From contig JAPMAC010000221.1 in the NCBI GenBank assembly GCA_028671895.1, positions 4,588,001 to 4,652,000 on the forward strand: a stretch of 64,000 nt of DNA, read 5' to 3'. The position numbers and the translations under genes were made by a program. The notes under the pieces are model-generated. The model did not search any database. It worked only from the letters and a program-made list of their open reading frames with translations, and was not told the DNA's origin. Shown piece after piece: positions 1-11,800 of the stretch. The DNA is from Oenanthe sinensis (taxonomy: Eukaryota; Streptophyta; Magnoliopsida; Apiales; Apiaceae). Positions within the stretch are counted from its first letter, which is position 1, and every line of letters begins with the position of its first letter.

Positions 1-532
1 ATTATTTAAGATAAAATCTTAATATTATTAATTAAATATTTAATTAAAGTAATTAAATATGAAGAAAGAATAATTTTCTAAAAGAGTTTAGAAAAAGGAA
101 TTAATGATTAAAATAGTTATAATCATTAACTAATTAATTAATAAGATTAATTAATTAAAAAGGAAATTAATAATAAGATATTTATAGAAAATATCTCGCC
201 TGAGATATTTACCTATAAATATAGGATTATAAACCCTAATACTTAAAACCCTAATATTTGTGAGAAATATTTTAAAAGGGAGGCAACCCTAATTTCCTCT
301 CTAGCCTCCTCCTTCATCTTTTAGTTTGATTCTTGGTGGATATCTTTAGAGCACTCCACACTTGAGGGGTGATTGCAAGGATTGAAGAACAAGATCTTCT
401 CTAGCTGTTGCCGGAAAGCAATCGAGGTATTCTTCAATTTATAAAATAGTTTTGTATCTATATGTATGTATACATAGGAATATATGCAAATAAATATTAA
501 TCAATGCTTCCGCTGGTGCATAAATTCCTTCA
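1..532 (+). repeat. Copia-1 5' LTR, right-hand part only
   Basis: This is the last 532 bases of the 5' LTR, ending in TTCA directly before the primer binding site. It is homologous to 28498-29029. The remaining ~1140 bases of the LTR lie before the window. Confidence 0.93.
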
Positions 533-958
533 ATGGTATCAGAGCATAGGTTGTATGCATATAGATTCGTGGTCAAGTTTCAGAATTTTATGAGCATGTA
601 TGTATTTATTATGATTTATACAAGCAATATCATGTTTTAATTATGATTAATATGATACTTTTCGTCAAAATTGTTTTGATAATTTTCCTGGGTTCTATAA
701 GTGTTGTAGATCGTGTAGTTAACTTTTCATAATTTTCTAATGCGTAAAATATTTATTATGAATTTTGAAAGCAAAAATAATGATTTAATTATGATTAATT
801 CATTACTATTCCTCAAATTTATTTTATATTTTTCATGTTGTAGATCGTCCAGGTATTTTTAGAATATTTTTCTGAGCAATAGATTATTTATTATGGATTT
901 TTAAATTTGTTTTTAATTAATTTGTAATTAAATAATAATATCTGGAAAAAAACAAAGG

Positions 959-985
959 TGTAACGCATTCTGCGCATGCGTTACA
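959..985. repeat. Perfect hairpin in the Copia-1 leader
   Basis: TGTAACGCAT (959-968) and ATGCGTTACA (976-985) are exact reverse complements around a 7-base loop. The half-site GTAACGCAT recurs near 1010, and GATGCGT recurs near 1024 and 1075. Direct reading. Confidence 0.85.
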
Positions 986-1844
986 AGCTAAAAAAGGGTT
1001 TTTGGCTTGTAACGCATACCCGAGATGCGTGACAGGGTATCTTGCACGCGCCTGACGCACGTGCGCGCATGGGGATGCGTCAGAAACTTCTCGGGGAGCG
1101 TGCGGGTGCGTGGGAGCTCAGAATGGGGCGTGTAATATACCGTTGGATTCGTTTTTCCGAGACGGTTCTAATGGTATATTACAATAATTTTTATAAAATT
1201 GTTTCGGACTGTTTAGAGCTTCCAAAAGTGTTTTAAAGTAAGTTTTAATTGTTTTAAGTTACTTTTAAATACACCATGTGATACATAGAGATGTATAATG
1301 CTTATATGTTATAATATATGATTTAACATGCCTACCTTATGTTTATTCGTGATTATATATATGTGATATATGCTTGAATTATCAAGAAATGATAGATTTA
1401 GTTGAACTTAATTAACATAAGGCGTATGTTAGACAATCTAGAATAGTGAAATTGTTTCGTGACCTTAATTTACATATTATGAATACAATCATGAGATTTT
1501 TGTGTTTATGAAACACGTGATTGAATATGAATTTTCAACTTAAGTGAAAGGTTGATTCTGTCAAACAACAGATGTTCTATCTGTAAGAAAGGGGGTTATT
1601 AAGAGACCCCTCTTGACAATGCTCCACCCCTAGCCTGGGATGATTCCAAGTATCAATAGTTGATTTGAAATATTTAATCCAATCTAAAAGAATCTCTTTA
1701 TAATATGATTATGATTGTAACATAATATAATCCCCTAAAATATAAAGAATATCAAGTAGTAATTGGCCATAAAACACAAAGGGCTTGTGTTGGTCATAGC
1801 CTTCCAACATAATAGAAAGTATTTCTTGTTTTTGAAACTCTGTC

Positions 1845-2145
1845 GTTTCGTGCTACAGCCGAGGGCATTGTTTCCGAAAGAAGAGATATTTGTCTATAAC
1901 ATGAGATGTGCATGATGAATTGGAATCTTATGGTCGTTACGTGCTACAGGCGTGGGCTATTTGAAACTAGTTTAATTATACGAGATGTTGGGATTGACTG
2001 GACTTAGAATATTGAGTTTGTCGTGCCACAGCCGTGACTCAAGTATTCAAGAGGCTAAAGTAAGATTAGGGAATAACATGAGATGTAGCTGACAAGAGTT
2101 GTCTGCCTATTGAACGTTACATGGCGTTTCGTGCTACAGCCGAGG
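1845..2145 (+). repeat. Four degenerate CGTGCTACAG-type repeats in the Copia-1 leader
   Basis: Variants of CGTGCTACAGCCGAGG start at 1849, 1940, 2022 and 2130 (spacings about 91, 82 and 108). Between them lie related ACATGAGATGT or ACGAGATGT segments (about 1900, 1976 and 2076). They look like an old tandem array in the transcribed leader. Confidence 0.8.
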
Positions 2146-2342
2146 TTGTGTGATGGAATGTAGGATCCCTATCCCACTATCATTATGAATGCTTAATTTC
2201 AATAAGGGATATAGAAATTAGATAGAATAGTGGGAGGCACTTATGAATAAAGACCCGATTCATATGGTGTTTTAGATAATGAAATAGAGTATTTGCTAAA
2301 TGTTGTTATGTGTTTATTATTAGCAGATTTACTATATACATA

Positions 2343-4572
2343 ATGTCTTCTGCACTATCACTCCGTTGCATGCTCGATGCACACAAATTAACTGGTCCCA
2401 ACTATGCTGATTGGCTTCGAAACCTGAGAATTGTTCTCAGGATTGAGAAGAAAGAATATGTACTAGACTCACCTAAACCTGCTCAGGAGACACATAATGA
2501 TGAACATATTGTGTATCGTAATTGGATAGATAATGCAAGAGTTGCACAGTGTGTTATGCTGGGATCTGTGAATGATGAGCTCCAAAAGCAACACGAGCAT
2601 ATGGATGCTCACTCTATCCTTATGCATCTACAAGATTTGTATGATGTGCCAGGAAGGACAGCTCGATATGAGATATCGAAGGAGCTGTTCCATTGTAAGA
2701 TGACTGAGGGATCATCTGTGAATGTTCATGTGCTCAAAATGATCAATTTGATTGAGCGTCTTGGACAACTTGGATTTGTCAGGGATGGGGAGCTGAATCA
2801 AGATATGGTCTTGCAATCACTTCCAGATTCATTCTCGCAGTTCGTTATGAACTTTCACATGAACAAGTTGGATGTCAGCTTGCCTGAACTCCATAACATG
2901 CTGAAAACTGCCGAGTCGAATTTTCCCACAAAGAAGAGTTCTGTTTTTCTAATTGGTGAAGGCTCTAACCCTAAGAAGAGGAAGAGGAGCCCTCCTAAGA
3001 AGAAGAAGAAGGTAGGTGAGAAAAGGCCAGTTCTTCCAAAAGTAAAGTTGTTTGCTTTCACTGCAACAAAGTGGGGCACTGGAAGAGAAACTGTAAGGCT
3101 TACCTTGCAGAATTGAAGAAGAAGAAGGGTGGTGAGACTACCGCTTCTGCTTCAGGTATGTTCATGATCGAACTAAATATGTCACTTAATCAAACTTCTA
3201 CTTGGGTATTAGATACCGCCTGTGGTTCTCACATTTGCAATTTGTTGCAGGGACTAAGGAGAAGTAAGACTCTTGAAGAAGAGGAGGTGATCCTACGTAT
3301 GGGCAATGGAGCAAGAGTTGATGCTGTAGCTGTAGGATCGTTTGATTTACTTATGCCTACGGGCAAGACTATTATTTTGGATAATTGTTATTATGTTCCC
3401 TCAATTGTGAGGAATATTATTTCTATTCCCATGTTAGACTTGGATGGTTTTTCGTTTGTTATTAAGAATAATAAATGTTCAATTTTTAGAAATAATGTTC
3501 TTTATGGTGTTGGTATTTTAAATAATGGTTTGTATGTATGTGACATAGAACATAGTTTACTTCAAATTGAACATAGTAATAAAAGAAAAAGAGATTATGA
3601 AAATCCCACCTACTTGTGGCACTACAGACTTGGTCATATTAGTGAAAATAGACTTAAGACATTGCATAAGGAAGGGTTACTAGAACCTTTTGATTTTGAA
3701 TCATATCCTACATGCGAGTCTTGTCTGTTAGGCAAAATGACCAAATCTCCATTTAGTGGACATGGAGAAAGAGCTGCGGAGTTGCTTGGATTGGTACATA
3801 CAGATGTGTATGGGCCGATGTCCACGCAAGCCATGGGTGGATTTTCATACTTCATTACTTTTACAGATGATCGATCTAGATTTGGATATGTGTATTTGAT
3901 GAAATACAAATCTGAAGCCTTTTGAAAAGTTCAAAGAATATAAGTATGAAGTAGAGAAACAAACCAAGTATAGTATTAAAACCCTTCGATCAGATCGAGG
4001 AGGTGAATACTTAAGTGGCGAGTTTCTAGATTATCTCAAAGAAAATGGTATAGTCTCTCAATGGACTCCTCCGGCCACTCCCCAGTTGAATGGAGTATCC
4101 GAAAGGAGAAATCGAACTTTGTTGGACATGGTTCGATCCATGATGAGCTATACAGATCTTCCAGTATCACTTTGGGGTTATGCATTAGAAACATCAGCAT
4201 ATATATTGAACAAGGTGCCTTCCAAATCTGTTCCTCAAACTCCGTATGAGATATGGAAAGAAAGGAAACCGAGTCTTAAGCACGTTAAGATTTGGGGATG
4301 TCCGACTTAAGTCAAGAAAGTTGACCCCGATAAGCTAGAATCTAGATCCGTGAAATGTAGTTTTGTAGGATATCCTAAAGAGACTTTAGGGTATTACTTT
4401 TACACCGAAAAAAGGGTGTTTGTCTCCTGACATGCTACCTTCCTGGAAAAATAGTTTATCCTTGAAGGGAATAGTGGGAGCAAGATTGAACTTGATGAAG
4501 TTCATGAAGCACAAACTACTACGGTTCAAGAGTAAAAACCTGTTCATATTGAACAACCTTCCGTAGAACAAC
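2343..4572 (+). pseudogene. Copia-1 gag-protease-integrase pseudogene (5' half of the polyprotein)
   Basis: The first ATG in a convincing context is at 2343. The opening frame (to 3116) is a Ty1/copia gag with a basic tail. The CCHC zinc knuckle (Cys codon at 3053, CX2CX4HX4C) lies in another frame, so a frameshift sits just upstream of it. That second frame (to 3925) carries the protease motif D-T-A-C-G-S (normally D-S/T-G) near 3211, the GAG-pre-integrase box (LWHYRLGH) and the start of the integrase core. An extra T in a run at about 3919-3922 shifts the frame again. Integrase then continues (SDRGGEY, NGVSERRNRT) until TAA at 4308-4310, with further stops around 4427 and after. The frame is then cut by the gypsy insertion at 4572. 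Non-functional, with the remainder at 25669. Confidence 0.92.
4568..4572. repeat. Left target-site duplication of the Athila array (ACAAC)
   Basis: ACAAC immediately precedes the array's TG end, and ACAAC follows its CA end at 25664-25668. Five-base duplications are the norm for gypsy integration. Removing 4573-25668 restores continuity of the Copia-1 pol region. Confidence 0.95.
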
Positions 4573-5977
4573 TGTTCGCACTTTATTCACGCAAGAGAAC
4601 GTGGTCACAAGTAATACAGAAATAAGTAGGATTCGTTCCCACAGAGACTCAACTTGCTTACGTTTAGTTCACTTATACACCAGAGTATGATTAACTACCA
4701 CTGCTAAGAAAATAACAACTGGAGTTTGATTAAACTAATGCTTAAAACTTAAAGAATTACTTATATTAAATAAACATGGGATTTTAACTTCATTAACTAT
4801 CTCATCTAGAATCTTATGCCTTTTCAACCTAGCATGTGAAAGTGATGATAACTGATCAGACCCTCTAAACTGATAAACGCCAACTTTCGTTGCACGCATA
4901 CCATCCTAATGAACATCCACAAAAGATAGAAGTCAAATAGTCAACCACTATACTTAGTCCCTGTATGTCTATAGAGATTGAAAACATAATGGCTTAAGCA
5001 CAAGAATCCTTAAAATCACATAGTCAGTGCAAGACGGTTAGAATTACACCACAAATTAGTACATGCTCTTAACACGCAAAAACCTATGCTAGCATGGCAT
5101 GTTCTAAACCCTAGATCCACTTTCGCATTCACGAGGATTTAACAAACAATCATAAATGTTCGCGACGCATTTACAACGAATAAGCTTAACCATACTAGGA
5201 TATCCATAACAATCACACACTTAGGCATAAAAACAATCAATATCTAGAATCGATAGAAAAATCCATTAAAACCCCATGACAACGATTAGCCCATAATTGG
5301 ACTAGCCGACATCATGGGTGCATATGAAAACATAGTAGATAAACAATTAAACATAAAAGACTGATATTAATTGCAAGAGTAAAAGAAACAACCGATAATC
5401 CACGTGTAGAAAATTACAAAAGAAAAATAGCTTGACGGCTCACAAAGTACTCTGCCTCTTGACTGATAATAAAACCCTACGTGCTTACTTAATTTCCTAG
5501 ATAGATAATAATAATAATCCTTATGTTTTTATACTAGGTTACATAAAATAATGATCCATGGGCTTGCTGCTTCCTGGGCTTCGAAACGGACCAACTGCAG
5601 AAAAATCAGCAGCTGGACTCGACTAGAGGGCGGGCGCGCTTGGCAGGGCGCGGGCGCTCCTACTTAAAAGAGCGCGGGCGCGCTTTCTGAAGGGAGGGCG
5701 CGCCTGCTGCTTCTGCCCTGCAGTTGAATTCCTTGAACTTTGCTCCTTTAGCGACTCGTCTTGCCTTCTTTCGACCTCAACTCAAGCCTTGATCTTCCTC
5801 CTTTTAATTCCTAGCTCATGTACCACCAATTTATGCAAATATTCATCAATTCTCCTTCGCTTGGGAATCTGCACACCAAAAACATAAAACACATCAAAAG
5901 ACACTAAATACTTGGGCACTAGCGATCAATTTAAGCCAAATTGGAACGTATATAGTGGACAAAAAAGTCCACTAACA
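4573..5977 (-). repeat. Athila LTR 1 (3' LTR in element orientation)
   Basis: It is 1405 bp with TG...CA ends. It carries a private G at 5059 where the other two LTRs have A. A GC-rich block at 5625-5706 holds several AGGGCGGGCGCGC-like modules. Confidence 0.95.
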
Positions 5978-7258
5978 CACCCCCAAACTTAAACCGATGC
6001 TTGTCCCCAAGCATAAACAGACTCTAAACCATCTAAGGCAATGCAATGCATGAATGCAACTACTCTGAAAATGCAAGGACCCCCTCGAACTCACCAAAAC
6101 CACTCGACAACCCAAAGTCTCAAAGAGATGTGATACATCCGAACAGAGCTTGACCAAGTCCCCTTATACCGATACTACATGAACAGAAACGTGTGTGTGT
6201 GCGATGCTCATCAAATATACTCTGACACTAGATCAAAATCATACCTATTTTTAGCCAAGACAATCACCTGCTTATAAACAGAATGAGTGGTAAACACTCC
6301 ATAACATACAAACACCGCCGTCATTCAATTGAGTTAGACAGAGAATCACACTTTATTGCTAAACCACCACTACGACACATAACACAATACATAGGCTTAT
6401 TTAACCGTGCAATGGATGAGACCCCTAAAGGCTTATACAATAATACCCATGTAGCGAGCGTTAGGTTAGTGGATCCCAGACTATAAAAAGCCTTAGGTCA
6501 CTAGGCACAAAGTCCCCTCGAACTTAATTGCCCGAGTATTAAAGAGCTCACCCTGGTTAATTTTGCCTCGAATTATTCACATGACTCTTTTTTTTCTTTT
6601 TCTTTTTCTTTTTTTTTTCTTTTCTTTTTTTTTTTTTTTAACAGAATCTGGAATGAGAATTCTCAATTCCAACCCTAGACTACTCATAAAAATATGAGCC
6701 GGCTACTAGCCATTTGACGCCTAGCCATACTTGACAAACATTAACAATCAGCATGAATCTTTGTTTTCCCCCAAACTTATACTTTGGTATTCGTACATTA
6801 TCAAGGGAATAACAAACATTCTAGATATAAACATGCGATTAAATCTACAACAACTAAATAGGCATGACTCAACCTAGCCCAAAAGCAACCGACGAGACTG
6901 TGTAAATAATGTGCTTCTGAAACATGCAAATCAATTTCATAAGGACTGTAAATCATCCCTCTGCTCATCAATACCACACTCCAATTGACATCGACTTATC
7001 AAAAAGAATTAGTTCGTCCGAAGAGATCATGAAATATGCATGCTATGAAATGCAACTAACACGGATTCATATGATAACCAGAACAAAAATTTTCAAACAA
7101 AATGCTCTATATGGACAATTAAAACAAAATGCATGACAAACACTACAACTACATGTCCTATATGCATCTAACTACAATCTCCATTTCCTACCCCCAAACT
7201 ATAAAATATTCAATGTCCCCATTGAAGGCAAGAAACGAAGAAAGTGTGCAGAAATACC
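5978..7258 (-). other. Athila copy A 3' noncoding region with polypurine tract
   Basis: On the minus strand AAGTTTGGGGGTG (5990-5978) abuts the 3' LTR and is the polypurine tract that primes plus-strand synthesis. The rest (about 1.25 kb) lies downstream of ORF2. It contains a long C/T tract on the plus strand (about 6590-6640), which is A/G-rich in element sense. I see no further gene: the short frames here have no recognisable domain. Confidence 0.85.
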
Positions 7259-8395
7259 TCAATCCTCAGCAGAGTCACCCTCCTCGGGTGAATCCGGTGG
7301 TGGATACACGGTGCCAGCTCCATAAATAGGCCAATCGACCTGTACACCTGTAGCCAGAAAAGCTGCACCAAGAGCCTGAGTCAGGTCAGCCGCAAACCGG
7401 CTCTGCCGATCATCAACTGCGTCCATCCGCCGTGCTAACCTCCTAAAATGAGCCTCACCCATACCAGCACTAGCCACAGCTGGCGGTGCCCTAGAAGATC
7501 CAGCCCTAGCCTCCCTCTGCTGTCTTGGTGGCACTTCACCACCCACAATATACCCCAAGCCACGGGGATGCGGTACACCACCGTCCCATTCAGGGAGTCG
7601 AGCTATCGCCGTCGTGTCAATGACACTCGCAGGAAGTTGCAACTGCTCCTCCGCCGGCCAGTGAATACCCACATCAACACACAGACGAACAACCACTGAG
7701 CCATACGGAATCGCGCCAGTGGTACTGCCCTGCAAGAATCGGATCATGTGCCTGTGGATAAGGGAGCCTAGGTCGATGTATCGCCCGCTGAGAATACCCC
7801 ACAACAAAATAGCCCGATCCACTGTCACCTCATGAGTGTGTGACGATGGCACAATGTTAGCACACAGAAACAAGTTCCAGGCCTTAGCATACGGGTTCAA
7901 AGCCATTGCGGAGAAGGTAACCGGCTCAGTAGAGCCTGCCCTGCGCTTCCAAGTAGTGCCGGGAACTGTCATATCCCGCAGGATGGCCTCAAGGTCAACC
8001 TCCCCACGGGTCTTCAACCCGAAATCTTCCACTCCCTCCTGCGGTGCTGGCAAATTCAAAACCCTAGTGATGGCGGCAGGAGTATAATCCACAACATACC
8101 CTCGAACCGCAGAATACCCATTCTTCTCCTGCTTGGCATTGGCATAGAACTCCCTCACGATACTCAATGGTATCGCCTCCGCAGCCTCACACACGGTCTC
8201 CCAACCGCGCTCACTAACCATCGCGATTAGAGACCCATCAAGAACACCCGGAATAAATCCCCTTTCCTTGACCACAGATTTGGTCATCAACCGTGCAAAC
8301 TCAACTTGGGCCTCCGGTGAATTGAATTGGGGCACAACTCCCCCACTCGAAGAAGAACTTGATGTCCCTGAGCGCCTAGATCTCTTGGGTGCCAT
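7259..8395 (-). CDS. Athila copy A second ORF (378 aa), in the position of the env-like gene
   Basis: A single intact frame from an ATG at 8395 to a stop at 7259, lying between gag-pol and the 3' LTR. This is where Athila-group elements carry an extra ORF, often called env-like. The start is basic (APKRSRRSG, a possible nuclear signal) followed by a serine run. Residues about 25-230 (VKERGFIPG, REFYAN, GYVVDYTP, FLCANIVPSSHTHEVTVDRAILLWGIL) resemble the domain databases call 'putative plant transposon protein'. The tail is acidic (PEEGDSAED). I see no signal peptide or membrane segment, so an envelope role is not supported by the sequence. It has no measurable decay relative to copy B. Confidence 0.85.
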   Translation of the reverse strand: MAPKRSRRSGTSSSSSSGGVVPQFNSPEAQVEFARLMTKSVVKERGFIPGVLDGSLIAMVSERGWETVCEAAEAIPLSIVREFYANAKQEKNGYSAVRGYVVDYTPAAITRVLNLPAPQEGVEDFGLKTRGEVDLEAILRDMTVPGTTWKRRAGSTEPVTFSAMALNPYAKAWNLFLCANIVPSSHTHEVTVDRAILLWGILSGRYIDLGSLIHRHMIRFLQGSTTGAIPYGSVVVRLCVDVGIHWPAEEQLQLPASVIDTTAIARLPEWDGGVPHPRGLGYIVGGEVPPRQQREARAGSSRAPPAVASAGMGEAHFRRLARRMDAVDDRQSRFAADLTQALGAAFLATGVQVDWPIYGAGTVYPPPDSPEEGDSAED

Positions 8396-8720
8396 TGATT
8401 GAGTTGTAGAAGTGTGAAGAGATGAGATGCAGTGCGTGTATATTTGTATGTATATGTGTGAATGAGAGATGAAAAGTAAAAATTAGGTCAGGGTTAGGGT
8501 GTGTGAAGGCTTATAACAAGTTAGAGTGACTGGGCTTGGGCTAAAAACTGATTTAAAACATAAAAGTGCTGATTTCTTTTGTTTTTATAATTTTTATTTT
8601 TTTTCGGTTTTTTAACAGCCGCACTCAGGGCGCCCGCGCCTCCCGGAGCGCGCCCGCGCCTGAGGCTACTGCAATTTTTCATTTTTTTTGTGTTTTTTTT
8701 TTTTTTTGTTTTGTTTTGTT

Positions 8721-8763
<43 letters not shown>

Positions 8764-8848
8764 AGAATAAAAATTACCATTCAAGCCGTAGGTTGCCTCC
8801 CACGAGCGCTGTCGTTAACGTCATTTAGCCGGACGTTACTTCAGGTCC
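8396..8848 (-). other. Athila copy A spacer between gag-pol and ORF2
   Basis: 453 bases without a gene. It contains a poly-T stretch and a (TA)n microsatellite (about 8727-8757), and a GC-rich block (8627-8666) with GCGCGCCCGCGCCTGAGG at 8648-8665, repeated exactly inside gag at 12790-12807. Promoter or leader of ORF2 could lie here, but no clear TATA box was distinguished from the TA repeat. Confidence 0.75.
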
Positions 8849-11800
8849 TCAATCCGAGGTTGACAGAATCGCGACTTCGGCTTCGCGATTTACTTGTTCT
8901 CCCAAATACGGCTTCAATCTCTGCCCATTGACTTTAAACGCTTGATCTGGGGTCTTTTCATAAATCTCCACAGCTCCGTGTGGATACACAGTTTTCACAA
9001 CAAAGGGTCCTGACCACCTTGACTTAAGTTTTCCTGGAAACAATCGCAGACGAGAGTTAAATAATAAAACTAATTGACCAGGAACCAATACCTTTGTTGT
9101 CAACCGACGATCATGCCATCTTTTCACTTTTTCCTTGTAGAGTTTGTTATTCTCATAAGCTTGTAGACGAAACTCATCCATTTCATTGATTTGTACCATC
9201 CGCTTTTCCCCTGCGGCTTGATAATCAAAATTCAGTTTCTGCAATGCCCAATAAGCCTTGTGTTCCAGTTCTGCCGGTAGATGACAAGCTTTTCCATAGA
9301 CTAGTTGATATGGTGACATCCCCAAAGGTGTTTTGAACGCAGTTCGGTAGGCCCACACAGCTTCATCCAGTTTTAAAGACCAATCCTTCCGCGAAGGACT
9401 TACCACTTTTTCCAGAATGCGTTTGATCTCACGGTTTGATACTTCAGCTTGGCCATTTGTTTGAGGGTGGTATGCTGTCGCCACCCGATGGTTGATGTGG
9501 AATCTTGCCATCAGGTTAGTGAACTTTCGATTGCAAAAGTGAGAACCCTCATCGCTGATAATGACCCTTAGAGTCCCAAATCTGGTGAAAATGTTCTTGT
9601 GAAGGAAGTTGAGCACTACATTGGCATCATTAGTTGGAAGTGCCTTGACCTCCACCCATTTGGAGACGTAATCCACAGCTAGCAAGATGTATTGGTTATT
9701 GCAAGATGAAATGAATGGGCCCATGAAGTCGATTCCCCATACATCAAAAATCTCCACCTCTAGCATTACATGAAGGGGCATCTCATTCCTTTTTGAAATG
9801 TTGCCTACTCGCTGGCAACGATCACATCTGGTTACAAACTGATGAGCATCCTTGAATAGTGATGGCCAATAAAATCCTGCCTGCAGAATACGAGTAGCTG
9901 TCTTTTCACCTCCATAATGGCCCCCATAAGCCGTGGCATGATAATCCCTCAGAATAGCTTCAGTCTCACTATATGGTACACACCTTCTGATAATCTGATC
10001 AGCCCCTTGTTTAAACAGATATGGCTCATCCCAACGAAACCACTTTACATCATGCATGAATTTCTTCTTTTGGGCTGACGACAATTCGGGTGGAACAATA
10101 TGACTCACAAGATAATTCACAATATCCGCATACCATGGTTCTTCTTCTTGTACTCCAAACAGTTGTTCATCCGGAAATGAGTCATTGATGAGAGTACTGT
10201 CTCGTGATTTACCAGGATCTTCCAATCGTGAGAGGTGATCAGCTACCTGATTTTCGGTCCCTTTTCTATCTTTGATCTCCACGTCGAATTCTTGAAGTAG
10301 GAGAATCCATCGAATCAGGCGGGGTTTAGAATCCTTCTTGGAGAGCAGATACCTAATTGCTGCGTGGTCAGTATACACCGTCACTTTCGTACCAAGCAAG
10401 TATGATCTGAATTTTTCAAAGCCATATACAATGGCTAGCAGCTCCTTCTCTGTGGTTGTGTAATTCAATTGCGCATCATTGAGTGTCTTGCTTGCATAGT
10501 AGATAACATGAAAAATCTTGTCTTTCTTTTGACCAAGAACAGCCCCTACTGCAAAATCGCTAGCATCACACATCATAGCAAAAGGTTCATTCCAATCTGG
10601 GGCGATGATCACAGGTGCTGAAATCAACTTCTTCTTCAATGTCTCAAAGGCTGTCATACAATCATCATCGAATTTGAAGGGAACATCCTTCTCCAACAGC
10701 TTACACAAAGGTTTGGAAATTTTGGAGAAGTCCTTGATGAATCTTCTGTAGAAACCTGCATGACCGAGGAAACTACGAATTCCTCTCACTGAAGTAGGCG
10801 GTGGAAGATTTTCAATTGTCTCTATTTTTGCTTTATCCACTTCCAGTCCTCGACGTGACACCTTGTGTCCAAGAATAGTTCCTTCTTGTACCATGAAATG
10901 GCATTTCTCCCAGTTGAGAACCAGATTAGTCTCCATGCATCTTTTCAGAACCATGCTAAGATTGTGTAGACATTCGTCAAAAGAAACCCCAAATACTGAA
11001 AAATCATCCATGAAGACTTCCACTGTCTTACCAATCATGTCTGAAAAAATTGCCATCATGCACCTCTGAAAAGTGCCAGGTGCACCACATAACCCGAATG
11101 AAACCCTTCGAAAAGCGAAGGTACCAAACGGACATGTAAATGTTGTCTTCTCCTGATCCTCTAGAGCAATGCAGATCTGATTGTAACCCGAATATCCATC
11201 CAGAAGGCAAAAGTATTCATGGCCGGCCAGTCGGTCTAGCATTTGATCAATGAAAGGAAGAGGGAAGTGATCCTTCCTAGTAGCTTTGTTCAGCTTCCTG
11301 TAATCCATGCAGATTCTCCAGCCAGTTACTGTCCGCGTAGGAATGAGCTCGTTCTTTTCGTTAGTTACCACCGTCATGCCTCCTTTCTTTGGCACACATT
11401 GAACTGGACTCACCCAAGCACTGTCAGAAATAGGATAGATAATCCCTGCATCCAACCACTTAATAATTTCCTTCTTCACTACTTCCTTCATGAGTGGATT
11501 GAGCCTTCTCTGATGTTCCACTGTTGGCTTACTACCTTCTTCCAGCGGAATCTTATGCTGGCAATAGGCAGGGCTGATTCCTTTAATGTCTGCAATGGTC
11601 CACCCAATGGCTGATTTGAATTCCCTGAGAACCCTTAACAGCTTTTCTTCTTCAGGACCTGTAAGGTTAGCAGCAATAATCACAGGTAAAGTAGATGATT
11701 CCCCAAGAGAAGCATACCTTAAGTGATTAGGCAATGGTTTGAGCTCTAGCTTTGGTGCTTCCTCGATAGATGGTTTTAACCGCTGATGTGATTCTCTCAA

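Larger units (their letters stand above)
533..2342 (+). other. Copia-1 untranslated leader with tRNA-Met primer site
   Basis: The primer binding site TGGTATCAGAGC (534-545) matches the 3' end of initiator tRNA-Met and follows the LTR by one base. The leader of about 1.8 kb has no convincing gene. It holds a perfect 10-bp hairpin (959-985), a GC-rich island around 1010-1130 and four degenerate repeats centred on CGTGCTACAG (1845-2145). A 64-aa frame at 1042-1236 falls in the GC island and looks like chance. Confidence 0.85.

Noticed and set aside
8566..8931. 121-aa plus-strand frame with an IYIYIYI run
   Set aside because: Translation of poly-T and (TA)n on the strand opposite the Athila gene, overlapping its coding end.
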